Source: Bacteroidota bacterium
Lineage (GTDB): Bacteria > Bacteroidota > Bacteroidia > Chitinophagales > Saprospiraceae
Direction of reading: 5' to 3'
Length of the DNA: 58,102 nt
Assembly (NCBI GenBank): GCA_963169325.1
Contig: CAUJEY010000166.1
Span: 1-58,102, forward strand
The stretch's first letter is position 1, and each line of letters starts with the position of its first letter. The notes under the pieces were generated by a model. That model searched no databases. It saw only the letters and a program-made list of their open reading frames with translations, and was not told where the DNA came from. Shown here piece after piece: positions 50,439 through 58,102 of the stretch. The position numbers and the translations under genes were made by a program.

Positions 50439-51047
50439 TTAAGGTTTCGTTTGATTAAACCAATCGTTGAGATAAGGATACTGTTGCGGGGTTTCCGGGT
50501 CGAAATCGCCGGCGAGCAGCCGTTCCAGCAAGCCCTGATATTGCAGGGCTTGCTCCTGCAAACCTGCTTCATCGAGCCGGTGCGTGCCATGCACGGCGAA
50601 CGGCGGCCAGTACACGGCATGGCACAAGGTGGCCGTGCGCCGGAACGGTGTGAGAAAATCCTGTACCGTGAACTGGTGATGGCCTTCGCGGCTGTACGAC
50701 TCCCGCGGGCCGCCACTGGTAATCGTATTAAAAAAAATCTTGTCTTTCAGCGCCGTGCCGCCCGGCCCGTAGGCCCAGCCGAACTCCAGCGTAACATCGA
50801 TCCACTGTTTCAATAGGGGCGGCGCACCGTACCAGTAAAACGGGTGGTGCCACACAATTATATCGTGCCGGGCCAACAGATCCTTCTCGTACGCCGGATT
50901 CACGTTGAAATCGGGGTAGCGCTCGTACAGGTCGTGAAAAGTAATATGCCCGGACTTCGGAATGTGCCGTACCAGCCGGGCATTGGCGCGCGATCGCTCG
51001 AAACGGGGATGGGCAAACAGGATGAGAATATTATGCTTTCGGGTCAT
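50439..51047 (-). CDS. kefF: KefF/KefG-like NAD(P)H oxidoreductase, ancillary subunit of the Kef antiporter
   Basis: A 202-residue flavodoxin-like-fold quinone reductase family protein. Signatures are ILILFAHPRFERSRANARLV, ITFHDLYERYPDFN, IIVWHHPFYWYGAPPLLKQWID and VLEFGWAYGPGG-like text (VTLEFGWAYGPGGTAL). In enterobacteria such proteins bind the cytosolic face of KefB or KefC and are needed for full activity. The ATG overlaps the nhaA stop (ATGA-type, 51044-51047) and its own stop lies two bases before the antiporter ATG, so nhaA, kefF and kefC form one operon. KefF and KefG cannot be told apart by eye. Confidence 0.85.
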   Translation of the reverse strand: MTRKHNILILFAHPRFERSRANARLVRHIPKSGHITFHDLYERYPDFNVNPAYEKDLLARHDIIVWHHPFYWYGAPPLLKQWIDVTLEFGWAYGPGGTALKDKIFFNTITSGGPRESYSREGHHQFTVQDFLTPFRRTATLCHAVYWPPFAVHGTHRLDEAGLQEQALQYQGLLERLLAGDFDPETPQQYPYLNDWFNQTKP

Positions 51048-52381
51048 TTCGTAGTCGATTTGCCGGCTGTTTTGATCAGAAAAAACCCGATAAAACTGGC
51101 GGTAACGGAGGCCGATAAAATACCTAATTTAGCCTGCACCATATATTCCGGGCTGATGAAAGCAAGATCGGCAATAAACAAGGACATCGTGAAACCGATG
51201 GCCGCCAAAAATCCGGCGCCTAAAATATGTTGTTTATTTACGCCCGCCGGTAACGTCGCCCACTTTAGGCGAAGCATCAGATGCACGACACCAACTACGC
51301 CCATGACTTTACCGATCAGAAGCCCGGCAAATACGCCGAGCGCAACGGGGCTGGTTACTTGGCCCATCACATCGCCCGAAAAGGTAACGCCGCCATTGCT
51401 AAGGGCAAAAATGGGCATGATGACAAAGGCCACCAGCGGATGCATGCCATGCTCCAAGCGCTGGAGCGGAGTGAGCGCATTTTTCGATACCGCTCTGATC
51501 TCCTCCAAAATATGCAACTGCGCCTCGGTAACGGTAGGCACATTATTGGGATCGGCTTCCTTAAATTTTGTCAGCAAGCGCTGCATCTTTTCGGAATAAG
51601 CGGACTCCGATATTTTCACCGTGGCCGGAATTGTAAAAGCCGCCAGCACGGCGGCAATAGTGGCATGAACCCCCGACATTAAAAACGCCAGCCAGAGGCC
51701 GCCGATGCCCAATATTGCATAAAAAACCGTGTTCCGTACCCCGATCAGGTTGGCAAAAATGAGCGCTGCAAGCACGGCGCCCCCGGTCAGCAGGCTTAAA
51801 TAATCGATCTGCGAGGTGTAAAAAAAAGCGATAACCAGCACCGCCCCGATATCGTCGGCAATAGCGAGCGCGGTCAGAAAAATTTTCAACGACACCGGCA
51901 CCCGGTCGCCCAGGAGATACAGAACGCCCAAGGCAAAAGCGATGTCTGTGGCCATGGGAATACCCCAACCGCCGGCAGTTTCACCCGAATTATTAAAAAT
52001 CAAATAAATGAGCGCGGGGAAAATCATGCCACCGATAGCCGCGGCTACCGGCAAAACAGCCTGTTTGGGGCTGCTCAGTTCGCCCGCAATAATTTCCCGT
52101 TTCAGTTCGAGTCCGACCACAAAAAAGAACACTGCCATCAAACCGTCGTTAATCCAGTGGTGCAGGCTTTTGGTGAGGACATGGTTACTAAACCCGATGG
52201 AAAATTCATTTTCCCAAAAATGGTGAAAGGCTTCCGACCAAGGCGAATTGGAAAGCACCAGCGCTAAAAATGCCGCCGAAAACAGGACAATCCCGCTCAT
52301 GGTGCTGTTGCTGATAAACCGCCCTATCGGTTCGATGATCCATTTGTCGGCCAGTTCTTTTTTTTCTCCGGTGTTGGTCAT
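51044..52381 (-). CDS. nhaA: Na+/H+ antiporter NhaA
   Basis: A 445-residue NhaA with about 12 membrane helices. The start region has FISNSTMSGIVLFSAAFLALVLSNS, and the sequence includes WINDGLMAVFFFVVGLELKREI and GWGIPMATDIAFALGVLYLLG followed by the paired acidic site ALAIADDIGAVLVIA (the two Asp residues carry ion exchange in E. coli NhaA). It extrudes Na+ in exchange for protons. It is the first gene of the operon with kefF and kefC, which together would control cytoplasmic pH and cation balance. Confidence 0.95.
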   Translation of the reverse strand: MTNTGEKKELADKWIIEPIGRFISNSTMSGIVLFSAAFLALVLSNSPWSEAFHHFWENEFSIGFSNHVLTKSLHHWINDGLMAVFFFVVGLELKREIIAGELSSPKQAVLPVAAAIGGMIFPALIYLIFNNSGETAGGWGIPMATDIAFALGVLYLLGDRVPVSLKIFLTALAIADDIGAVLVIAFFYTSQIDYLSLLTGGAVLAALIFANLIGVRNTVFYAILGIGGLWLAFLMSGVHATIAAVLAAFTIPATVKISESAYSEKMQRLLTKFKEADPNNVPTVTEAQLHILEEIRAVSKNALTPLQRLEHGMHPLVAFVIMPIFALSNGGVTFSGDVMGQVTSPVALGVFAGLLIGKVMGVVGVVHLMLRLKWATLPAGVNKQHILGAGFLAAIGFTMSLFIADLAFISPEYMVQAKLGILSASVTASFIGFFLIKTAGKSTTK

Positions 52382-52417
52382 GTAGTTTTTTACCTGATTT
52401 GTAAACCCGTGCTCATA

Positions 52418-52532
52418 CTACTGGACATTTTCAATTTTAACACATAGGCACAGAGAACACATAGGTTTTAAAACTTTGAAAATCAGCAAACCATGTGTTC
52501 TATGCGCCTATGCGTTTAAAAATGTCTGGTAG
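52418..52532. repeat. long imperfect inverted repeat (about 45 bp arms)
   Basis: The left arm, ctactggacattttc at 52418 through ataggtt near 52466, mirrors the right arm 52489-52532 (aaccatgtgttctatgcgcc ... ctggtag), with several mismatches and a spacer of about 22 bases. The core word is acacataggcacagagaacacat against its inverse. It lies between nhaA and the methyltransferase gene and resembles an extragenic palindrome or MITE-like element. Confidence 0.75.
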
Positions 52533-52557
52533 AGTGGTAGCAGCGTTGTATTCTTCT

Positions 52558-53154
52558 TCACCGCATCTTCTCCCACATCTTGAGTTTCCCGTCCATATCC
52601 GTAGATTGAACCTGGTAGCTTAGCGGAATTTCGTCTAAATAACTGAAATACGTCGCCAGTTTGGTGCCGGCCGGCATTTCGTCCAATTGGCGCCGCACAT
52701 ACAAGCAGTAATCATTGTACAACTGCCGGTCTAACTCAACGGTATCGTCGATGGCGCCGGACATACAGATATTTTCATAGAAGGGATTGAACAGATAGAA
52801 GGCGTCATAATCTTTGAATGGGATTTCCGTGATATTGGCGTGTATAAACTCAACATTGGCCAGCTGATAATGGCCGGAAATACGATCTGCCAGACTGCAC
52901 AGGTTTCCTCTTTGCTCTACGCCGGTAAAATATCCATCCGTACACACGGACCCGACCATACAAAACTTACCCGTTCCGGAGCCGATATCCAATATCCGGG
53001 CGCCGGGTTTTTCCACCAAATATTGCGCGGCGATTTTAGACACTTCAACCGGCGTAAAATGTATTTCCGCCGTTTCTCTTAAATCCTCCGGATAAATATG
53101 GTCAAATTCAACGTCTTCAATGCTTGAACCGGCTTTCAGGTTTTTAAAAATCAT
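52558..53154 (-). CDS. class I SAM-dependent methyltransferase
   Basis: A 198-residue Rossmann-fold methyltransferase. The SAM-binding glycine motif is ARILDIGSGTGKFC, followed by YFTGVEQRGNLC (motif II) and YDAFYLFNPFYENI (motif IV region, NPFYE). The start MIFKNLKAGSSIEDVEFDHI at 53154 is chosen because the longer frame adds no family-like sequence. The substrate is unknown; NPFY resembles the NPPY motif of enzymes that methylate planar nitrogens (tentative). It stands alone between a palindromic element and a pseudogene. Confidence 0.85.
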   Translation of the reverse strand: MIFKNLKAGSSIEDVEFDHIYPEDLRETAEIHFTPVEVSKIAAQYLVEKPGARILDIGSGTGKFCMVGSVCTDGYFTGVEQRGNLCSLADRISGHYQLANVEFIHANITEIPFKDYDAFYLFNPFYENICMSGAIDDTVELDRQLYNDYCLYVRRQLDEMPAGTKLATYFSYLDEIPLSYQVQSTDMDGKLKMWEKMR

Positions 53155-53255
53155 GATTCGTTGTTTTACTCCGTTATCGTTTTTACGGTTTATTGTTAAA
53201 ATTACATCGCTCCAATAACCAAACCGGTTTCCCATCCCAAAGTTTCAACTTATTA

Positions 53256-53843
53256 TCAAAACTCCGGCAAAGAGCGCCAGTTCCTTACCTTCCCGTTGCT
53301 TCTGTCCTGGTTTTCTGTGCCCTGATAAACCAAATAACAGTTTTCAGCGGTTGTGCCGCTTAGTTTTTGGAACATTTCCAGATTTTTAAAAAAGTCGTTG
53401 CGCAGCGTGTCTGCAGATTTAATTTCAATGGGGTACAGTTGCATGCCATCGCTCACGATCAAGTCGATTTCGTTGCCGGCGCTGTCGGCCCAAAAATACA
53501 GATCGGGCCGGATACCTTTGTTAAGGGCGTTTTTCATCACCTCGTTGATAATGAAATTTTCAAATAAAGCGCCCCGCGCAAAATGCTGATCCATCTCGGC
53601 AGCCGAGCGGATGCGGAGTAGGGAACAAGCAAGGCCGGTGTCGTAAAAGTACAACTTGGGCGTTTTTGTGATACGTTTATTGAAGTTTTTGAAATATGGC
53701 GGCAACAGGTAGGCCACAAAGCCGGTTTGCAACACCGACATCCAGCGGGCTACAGTGGGGGCCGAAACGCCCGTTTCATTGGCGATGGCGCTTTGATTAA
53801 AAATCTGCCCGACCCGCCCGGCACAGAGTTGCAGGAAGCGTTC
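53256..53843 (-). pseudogene. 5-prime truncated DUF4143 ATPase (AAA_14-DUF4143 family)
   Basis: The minus-strand frame reads RFLQLCAGRVGQIFNQSAI, ANETGVSAPTVARWMSVLQT, LPPYFKNFNKRITKTPKLYF and ends LPEF, which is the DUF4143 C-terminal half of common bacterial ATP-binding proteins. The preceding codon (53846-53844) is an in-frame TAA and the whole N-terminal AAA_14 ATPase domain (about 200 residues with Walker A and B) is absent. A 161-residue ORF from ATG 53741 remains open but would lack the ATPase core. A palindrome lies just upstream. It is best read as a decayed gene. Confidence 0.75.
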
Positions 53844-53867
53844 TTAATTGCCAGGCTATCAACATAT

Positions 53868-53902
53868 TTTGCAAATTAAATATTGAATGTTTAATTTGCA
53901 AA
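53868..53902. promoter_or_regulatory. 13-bp perfect palindrome upstream of the DUF4143 remnant
   Basis: tttgcaaattaaa at 53868-53880 and its exact inverse at 53890-53902, with a 9-base loop. It is AT-rich and centred about 40 bases upstream of the remnant, a position that fits an operator or a promoter-linked element left from the intact ATPase gene. The rest of 53903-54021 shows nothing recognisable. Confidence 0.65.
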
Positions 53903-54021
53903 GATAGGTTTTTAGATCAAATTATACTACTCGTCGCGAACAACGGCAAAGGATTCGACCCCGAACAGGCATGCAACGCCTGGCCATCTATCGTTTCTCT
54001 TACAAATCATGTATCGTTTTT

Positions 54022-54717
54022 TTAAGCCGGCGCCATCGCTTTTATCAACGATTCGAACAGCCCCAGCCCGTCGGTATTGCCCAACACTGTTTCCGAGGCG
54101 CGCTCCGGGTGAGGCATCATACCAAATACATTCCGGGTTTCATTGCAGATGCCGGCAATACCGCGTTCGGCGCCGTTCGGATTTGCCTCGGGCGTCACAA
54201 TGCCTTCAGGCGTACAATAACGAAACAATACCTGGTCGTTGGCCTCCAGCGCATTTAAGGTCTGCTGATCGGCATAATAACGCCCTTCCGCGTGGGCAAT
54301 TGGTATTTTTAAAGCCCGGTGGAGGTCCAAGCCGGCGGTAACCGGCGAGTTGTTGGTTTCCGGTTTCAACCACACATTTTTACAGATAAACTGCAAGTTG
54401 GCATTGCGCAACAAAACGCCGGGCAACAGACCTGCCTCGCACAGGATTTGAAAACCGTTGCAAACGCCGAACACATAGCCGCCTTCAGCAGCGAATGTTT
54501 TTACCGCCTGCATAATGGGCGAAAATTGTGCAATGGCGCCGGCCCGCACATAATCGCCATAGGAAAAGCCGCCCGGCAGCACCACACAGTCCACGTCGGG
54601 CAGCGTAGTGTTTTTATGCCAGAGTTTGACGACCTCCTGCCCCATTACATCTCCCAGGACATGCACCATATCGTCGTCGCAATTAGAGCCAGGGAATACA
54701 ATTACGCCAAATTTCAT
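54022..54717 (-). CDS. purQ: phosphoribosylformylglycinamidine synthase, glutaminase subunit
   Basis: A 231-residue PurQ, the class I glutamine amidotransferase subunit of FGAM synthase in purine biosynthesis; it frees ammonia for PurL. The catalytic triad is Cys86 (FGVCNGFQ), His203 and Glu205 (MMPHPERAS). The N terminus [16 protein letters not shown] and [17 protein letters not shown] are diagnostic. ATG at 54717 is chosen. It lies 41 bases downstream of the DUF6427 gene on the same strand, and the two are probably co-transcribed. purL and purS are not in the window. Confidence 0.95.
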   Translation of the reverse strand: MKFGVIVFPGSNCDDDMVHVLGDVMGQEVVKLWHKNTTLPDVDCVVLPGGFSYGDYVRAGAIAQFSPIMQAVKTFAAEGGYVFGVCNGFQILCEAGLLPGVLLRNANLQFICKNVWLKPETNNSPVTAGLDLHRALKIPIAHAEGRYYADQQTLNALEANDQVLFRYCTPEGIVTPEANPNGAERGIAGICNETRNVFGMMPHPERASETVLGNTDGLGLFESLIKAMAPA

Positions 54718-54758
54718 GGTATAACACATTTTTGAGTTTTGAAGAAATCAGGTTGAAT

Positions 54759-55751
54759 TCAGGAATGGCCTGGAAAAAACTGGACAAAAAATACGCCTGC
54801 AAACAACGCGAAGTGAAACACTTCCGCCATAAATGCATTGCGCAGCGATTGAATTGAATATGACAGAAAAACAGCAACTGGGGGCATCAACAGAACGAAC
54901 TGATCCAGCCTGCCATTGCCATGCAGTAATACCGCCGCCAATCCGGCAAATAAAAACCAAAAAAGAATCGTAATATATTTCTGTACCTGAATCAGTTTTT
55001 TAAAATAATAGACATTAAAACCGAACAGCACGATTAAAAACAAAATAGCGATCACTCCGGTTTTTAAAACATGATGCAAATCGGTCGGCAACGAATACAT
55101 CGCTAAGCCCAAGCCTTGGCTAAACTGGCCCGCCATAAATGCAGATGCAGCGTCAAACCAAAAATAGGCGGTCAACGCCAGCATAAACGGCACGAATATG
55201 CCGGTAAAGAAGACGACCTGCTCCCGGGAATTAAAAGAACGCAGACTGAAAAAACCGGCAAAACACACCGGCAGCAACCAAGCCACCGGCGGATGAAACA
55301 GGGCGCCCAGGGTGAGCCAAAAAGCGCTGTCGAATATAGCCCCGAAAGCGGAAGATTGTTTGTAAACACTAAAAACACGGCTCAGGCTTACCGGCACTAC
55401 CGTGACCGCAACTAACGCAGGCGACAAAAACAACATGTCGGGTAAACAGGACGCTACCAGGGCATACATCGCCCCCGGTACCCAGTTCCGGTCGTTCATC
55501 ATCCGGAACGAATCAACCAGATAATTCACCAGCAAGGCCTGAATAAACACCAATATGAATGCCGCAATGGCAGAACGCCGGGCATCAGCACCGAGCCAAC
55601 CAAAGATATCGCCATATAACAAGCCATAGCCCGAGCCCACATTTACAGGAGGCGCCACCCAGCCCAACATAGCCGGCAGGTGAAGCAAGGCAACATAAAT
55701 TGCCAGAAGAATGGCCGTTGAGACCTGGTTATTGCGAAATATTGCTAGCAC
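54759..55751 (-). CDS. DUF6427-type integral membrane protein
   Basis: A 330-residue protein with about nine to ten transmembrane helices and no recognised catalytic motif. The N terminus MLAIFRNNQVSTAILLAIYV, NYLVDSFRMMNDRNWVPGAM and SRVFSVYKQSSAFGAIFDSA match the DUF6427 family of Bacteroidota as I remember it. The start is GTG at 55751; no in-frame ATG lies upstream before a stop. It precedes purQ and follows the SprB-repeat gene by 73 bases. Function unknown. Confidence 0.7.
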   Translation of the reverse strand: MLAIFRNNQVSTAILLAIYVALLHLPAMLGWVAPPVNVGSGYGLLYGDIFGWLGADARRSAIAAFILVFIQALLVNYLVDSFRMMNDRNWVPGAMYALVASCLPDMLFLSPALVAVTVVPVSLSRVFSVYKQSSAFGAIFDSAFWLTLGALFHPPVAWLLPVCFAGFFSLRSFNSREQVVFFTGIFVPFMLALTAYFWFDAASAFMAGQFSQGLGLAMYSLPTDLHHVLKTGVIAILFLIVLFGFNVYYFKKLIQVQKYITILFWFLFAGLAAVLLHGNGRLDQFVLLMPPVAVFLSYSIQSLRNAFMAEVFHFALFAGVFFVQFFPGHS

Positions 55752-55824
55752 TTTTGACAGGAAATGGCGTTACCCAAAAAAGAAGTGGCGAAGTTCCACA
55801 AAACCCGCCAACCCGCCAAACATT

Positions 55825-58102
55825 TCACTCCACTAACATCAGCCGTATTGTTTTGCGTTGCCCATTTTGCAACTGCACCAGCAGCCAATACATACCTGGC
55901 GCATGGCCGGCTAAATCCAGCAGAACAACATGTTTTTCTTTTTTCTCTTCCAATGATCTGGTCAGCACCGCCTGGCCAAGGGTATTAAAAACGCGGATAT
56001 CCACAACCTCCGGGTGTTGCAATTCAATTTCAAGCCAGGCCGGGCCCATGGTCGGATTGGGCGCTAACAACAGGCGGGAAAAGAGATCGGGCAACCGGGT
56101 AGATACGAAGGTACCCACCGGGATGCTCAGTTCCAACAAACAGCCCCGGCTATCCGTGATACTGACACGGTACAACCCGGGTTCCAGCCCGACAGCCACT
56201 GGACCGGTCTGATTGCCGCTTTTTTCGTCCCACTGAATATTATAGGGCGACAGGCCGCCGCTGGGACTGAGGGTGATCTGCCAACCTGTTCCGGAGGAAT
56301 CGGTCGTCCAGGGCGCCGTCAGGGCCTGTTGTGGCTGGGTCACCGGGAAAGACCAGAAATTGAAACAACCAGCTGCGTCGGAGACCGTCAGAAAATAATT
56401 TCCGGCCGGAACATTGAACAAATTGGCCGTGGAAGCGCCGGTACTCCAGGCATATTGGTAAGCCGGGGTTCCACCGGTAAAGGCAGTGAGAATAGCGCCC
56501 GTACTATCGCTGCGACATAAAATATGGGTGATCACGGAATCGACCAGCACCAGGGGAGCGGCCAACTGCTGAATGGTATACAGGGGAGAAACAATACTGC
56601 AACCCAGGTTGTCGGTCGCCGTGAGTTGGTAGGTTCCGGCGGAAAGACCGAAGAGAGCGGGCGTCACGGCCATATTGTTCCATAAATACTGATAGGGAGT
56701 CAGGCCGCCGGTCACGGTTAGTTGCACACTCCCCTCTTGTTTGCCGCACTTGTCGTCTTTAATCTCGTTCAGGGTGATGGACAGGGGAAGCGCGGGTTCC
56801 AGCACTTGCGCCTGCGTGGATACAACGGTGCATCCGCGCAGGTCCGTGGTAGTTACCTGGTAACTTCCGGCGGGCAGCCCCACGAGGTCTTCTATTTCTA
56901 AGCTATTATTCCACAGATAATTATAGGGCGGAAGTCCGCCGGATACGTTGATGGATACCTGCCCGGTGGAATCTCCTTTGCAGATTATATCGGCGATATT
57001 CGTGACCACTAATTGTAAAGACGGCGCTTCCTCCACGTTAAATGCCGCCGAAACGGCCGTACAGCCGGCAGCATCCGTAACGGTCACCCAATAATCGCCG
57101 CCATTCAGGCTGGAAATCGTATCCATGGCAACCGGAACGTTGGGATGAAGTCCAATGGGGGGCGACCAGGCGTACTGATACGGCCCGGTACCGTTAACCA
57201 CCCGGACGGCAATTTTACCGTCGTTGGCGCCACTGCACGAAACCGGCTGTACAATCAGCGGTTCCAGCAGGAAATTTATATTCCGGTCAATGACTGTCAG
57301 ATCGGTCAGCACGTTGGCGCAACCGGTAGCATCCTGAACCGTTACGGTGTAGGCTCCTGCTGCCAGGCCAAAGATATTTTGAGTCTTTTTACTGTTACTC
57401 CAGTTGTATTGGTACGGGGGTATACCGCCACTTACGGTCAGTAGAATATCGCCGGTTAGTACGCCGAAACAAGGGATATCATGTACCTCCGGCGCTACTA
57501 CGATAGCAGGCGGCTCGCCGATGCTGAGCGGAGGCATAACTACACTGCATCCATTGGCATCAATAACGGTCAACCCGTATGTGCCGGCCACAACTGCCGG
57601 GAGGTTCGGCGTATGAGCGCCATTACTCCAGTCGTACTCGTATGGTGCAGTACCGCCGCTTACCCGGATGGAGATACTCCCTGTGGGTTCACCGGCACAC
57701 AGGGCGTTTTTGGTACTCTGTACACTGATGGCCAGTGAGGCTTCTGGCTCCAGAATCACAAAAGTGTCCTTGATGGAACAAGACAATCCATCTGTTACCT
57801 GTAAAATATATACGCCCGCCAGGGCATGGGAAAGTGTCAAATCATCGGGAATAGCATTCCAGGTGGTGGTGATATTACCTGCCGCACCGATTACGCTCAC
57901 GCCGATCAGCCCGGTAGCATCGCCTCTGCAACCGACATGCGCAAGGGTATCCAATGTAACGCCAAGCATTTGCGGGGCGGTAAGTACCACTACAGGACTC
58001 ACTAAAGTGCATCCTTTGGCGTCTGTAATGGTGGCCCGGTATGTTCCGACCCCGAGATTTTCAATTTTGGCCGTTGTGCCGTTATTGTTCCATTGAAACT
58101 GA
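55825..58102 (-). CDS. SprB-repeat surface protein with type A sorting domain (N terminus outside the window)
   Basis: At least 758 residues of a secreted surface protein, cut by the window end; the frame is open through 58102, so apparent starts such as GTG 58002 are internal. It consists of about eight SprB repeats with the pattern CxGxxTGxxxxxVxGGxPPYxYxW followed by YTVTVxDAxGC (for example DIPCFGVLTGDILLTVSGG, GCANVLTDL), then a C-terminal T9SS type A domain (LLLAPNPTMGPAWLEIELQ, HAPGMYWLLVQLQNGQRK). The units are diverged, unlike those in the 6930-11540 protein, so this copy is older or under different selection. Its sorting domain is type A, not CHU_C. Probably an adhesin or gliding surface protein (inference). 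Confidence 0.9.
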   Translation of the reverse strand, partial: QFQWNNNGTTAKIENLGVGTYRATITDAKGCTLVSPVVVLTAPQMLGVTLDTLAHVGCRGDATGLIGVSVIGAAGNITTTWNAIPDDLTLSHALAGVYILQVTDGLSCSIKDTFVILEPEASLAISVQSTKNALCAGEPTGSISIRVSGGTAPYEYDWSNGAHTPNLPAVVAGTYGLTVIDANGCSVVMPPLSIGEPPAIVVAPEVHDIPCFGVLTGDILLTVSGGIPPYQYNWSNSKKTQNIFGLAAGAYTVTVQDATGCANVLTDLTVIDRNINFLLEPLIVQPVSCSGANDGKIAVRVVNGTGPYQYAWSPPIGLHPNVPVAMDTISSLNGGDYWVTVTDAAGCTAVSAAFNVEEAPSLQLVVTNIADIICKGDSTGQVSINVSGGLPPYNYLWNNSLEIEDLVGLPAGSYQVTTTDLRGCTVVSTQAQVLEPALPLSITLNEIKDDKCGKQEGSVQLTVTGGLTPYQYLWNNMAVTPALFGLSAGTYQLTATDNLGCSIVSPLYTIQQLAAPLVLVDSVITHILCRSDSTGAILTAFTGGTPAYQYAWSTGASTANLFNVPAGNYFLTVSDAAGCFNFWSFPVTQPQQALTAPWTTDSSGTGWQITLSPSGGLSPYNIQWDEKSGNQTGPVAVGLEPGLYRVSITDSRGCLLELSIPVGTFVSTRLPDLFSRLLLAPNPTMGPAWLEIELQHPEVVDIRVFNTLGQAVLTRSLEEKKEKHVVLLDLAGHAPGMYWLLVQLQNGQRKTIRLMLVE

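Noticed and set aside
53971-54258. Plus-strand ORF opposite the start of the purQ region
   Set aside because: It is an antisense shadow of purQ and has no family features.

Overview
The window looks like chromosomal DNA of a Bacteroidota bacterium, probably Saprospiria or a related lineage (inference from gene content, not a phylogeny). The signs are a PorP/SprF-like type IX secretion (T9SS) gene, two giant SprB-repeat surface proteins, a CHU_C gliding-motility C-terminal domain, several T9SS sorting domains, near-absence of Shine-Dalgarno sites, and promoters of the TTTG-N19/21-TANNTTTG type. No tRNA, rRNA, CRISPR array, insertion sequence or prophage was recognised.

Layout. 1-2.7 kb: palindromic repeats, an OsmC-type peroxidase and glycyl-tRNA synthetase, transcribed divergently from nearly identical 37-bp leaders. 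3.0-11.5 kb: a compact T9SS surface operon of PorP/SprF-like protein, TPR/PD40/OmpA lipid-anchorless envelope protein and a 1.5-kilo-residue SprB-repeat adhesin with a 675-bp higher-order repeat. 11.6-35.8 kb: a large specialised-metabolite or unusual-lipid locus. 35.9-45.9 kb: mixed housekeeping and surface genes (nusB, T9SS cargo, heptose-7-P kinase-like, acyl-CoA dehydrogenase, xerC, rpsU, a secreted subtilase) with a collapsed histone-deacetylase pseudogene. 46-58 kb: TerC, a very small charged ORF, a lipoprotein with a duplicated HGQPGHRCDI module, a lipoprotein cytochrome c, a Kef/KefF/NhaA antiporter operon, a methyltransferase, a truncated DUF4143 pseudogene, purQ, a DUF6427 membrane protein, and a second SprB-repeat protein cut by the window end.

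The central locus has three arms. (i) Plus strand: PAPS-dependent sulfotransferase, a CarS-like CDP-lipid synthase and a Dgk1/Sec59-like lipid kinase. (ii) Minus strand, translationally coupled: fatty acyl-AMP ligase (FAAL), luciferase-like monooxygenase, PKS (ACP-KS-AT-DH-KR-ACP) and NRPS (C-A-T). (iii) Plus strand: oleB-oleC-oleD (beta-lactone/olefin enzymes, with no conventional oleA), a DUF6629 membrane protein, a fused double ketoacyl-synthase III whose second half has lost the catalytic triad, a cytochrome P450, APS kinase and a fatty-acid-hydroxylase/sterol-desaturase family protein. Arms ii and iii diverge from an intergenic region carrying a 24-bp inverted repeat. My model (inference) is that FAAL loads a fatty acid, the PKS extends and reduces it, the NRPS adds one amino acid, and the Ole-type enzymes, P450 and hydroxylase process the chain. 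APS kinase makes PAPS for the sulfotransferase, and the kinase/CarS pair could give a CDP-activated lipid. The expected product is a sulfated, possibly phospholipid-like lipopeptide or polyketide. I know of no described pathway with this combination. No thioesterase, reductase release domain, pathway regulator, dedicated transporter or phosphopantetheinyl transferase is seen in the locus.

Start codons were chosen by overlap or spacing with the previous gene and by where family homology begins. All domain calls are from motif recognition by eye; no database search was run.
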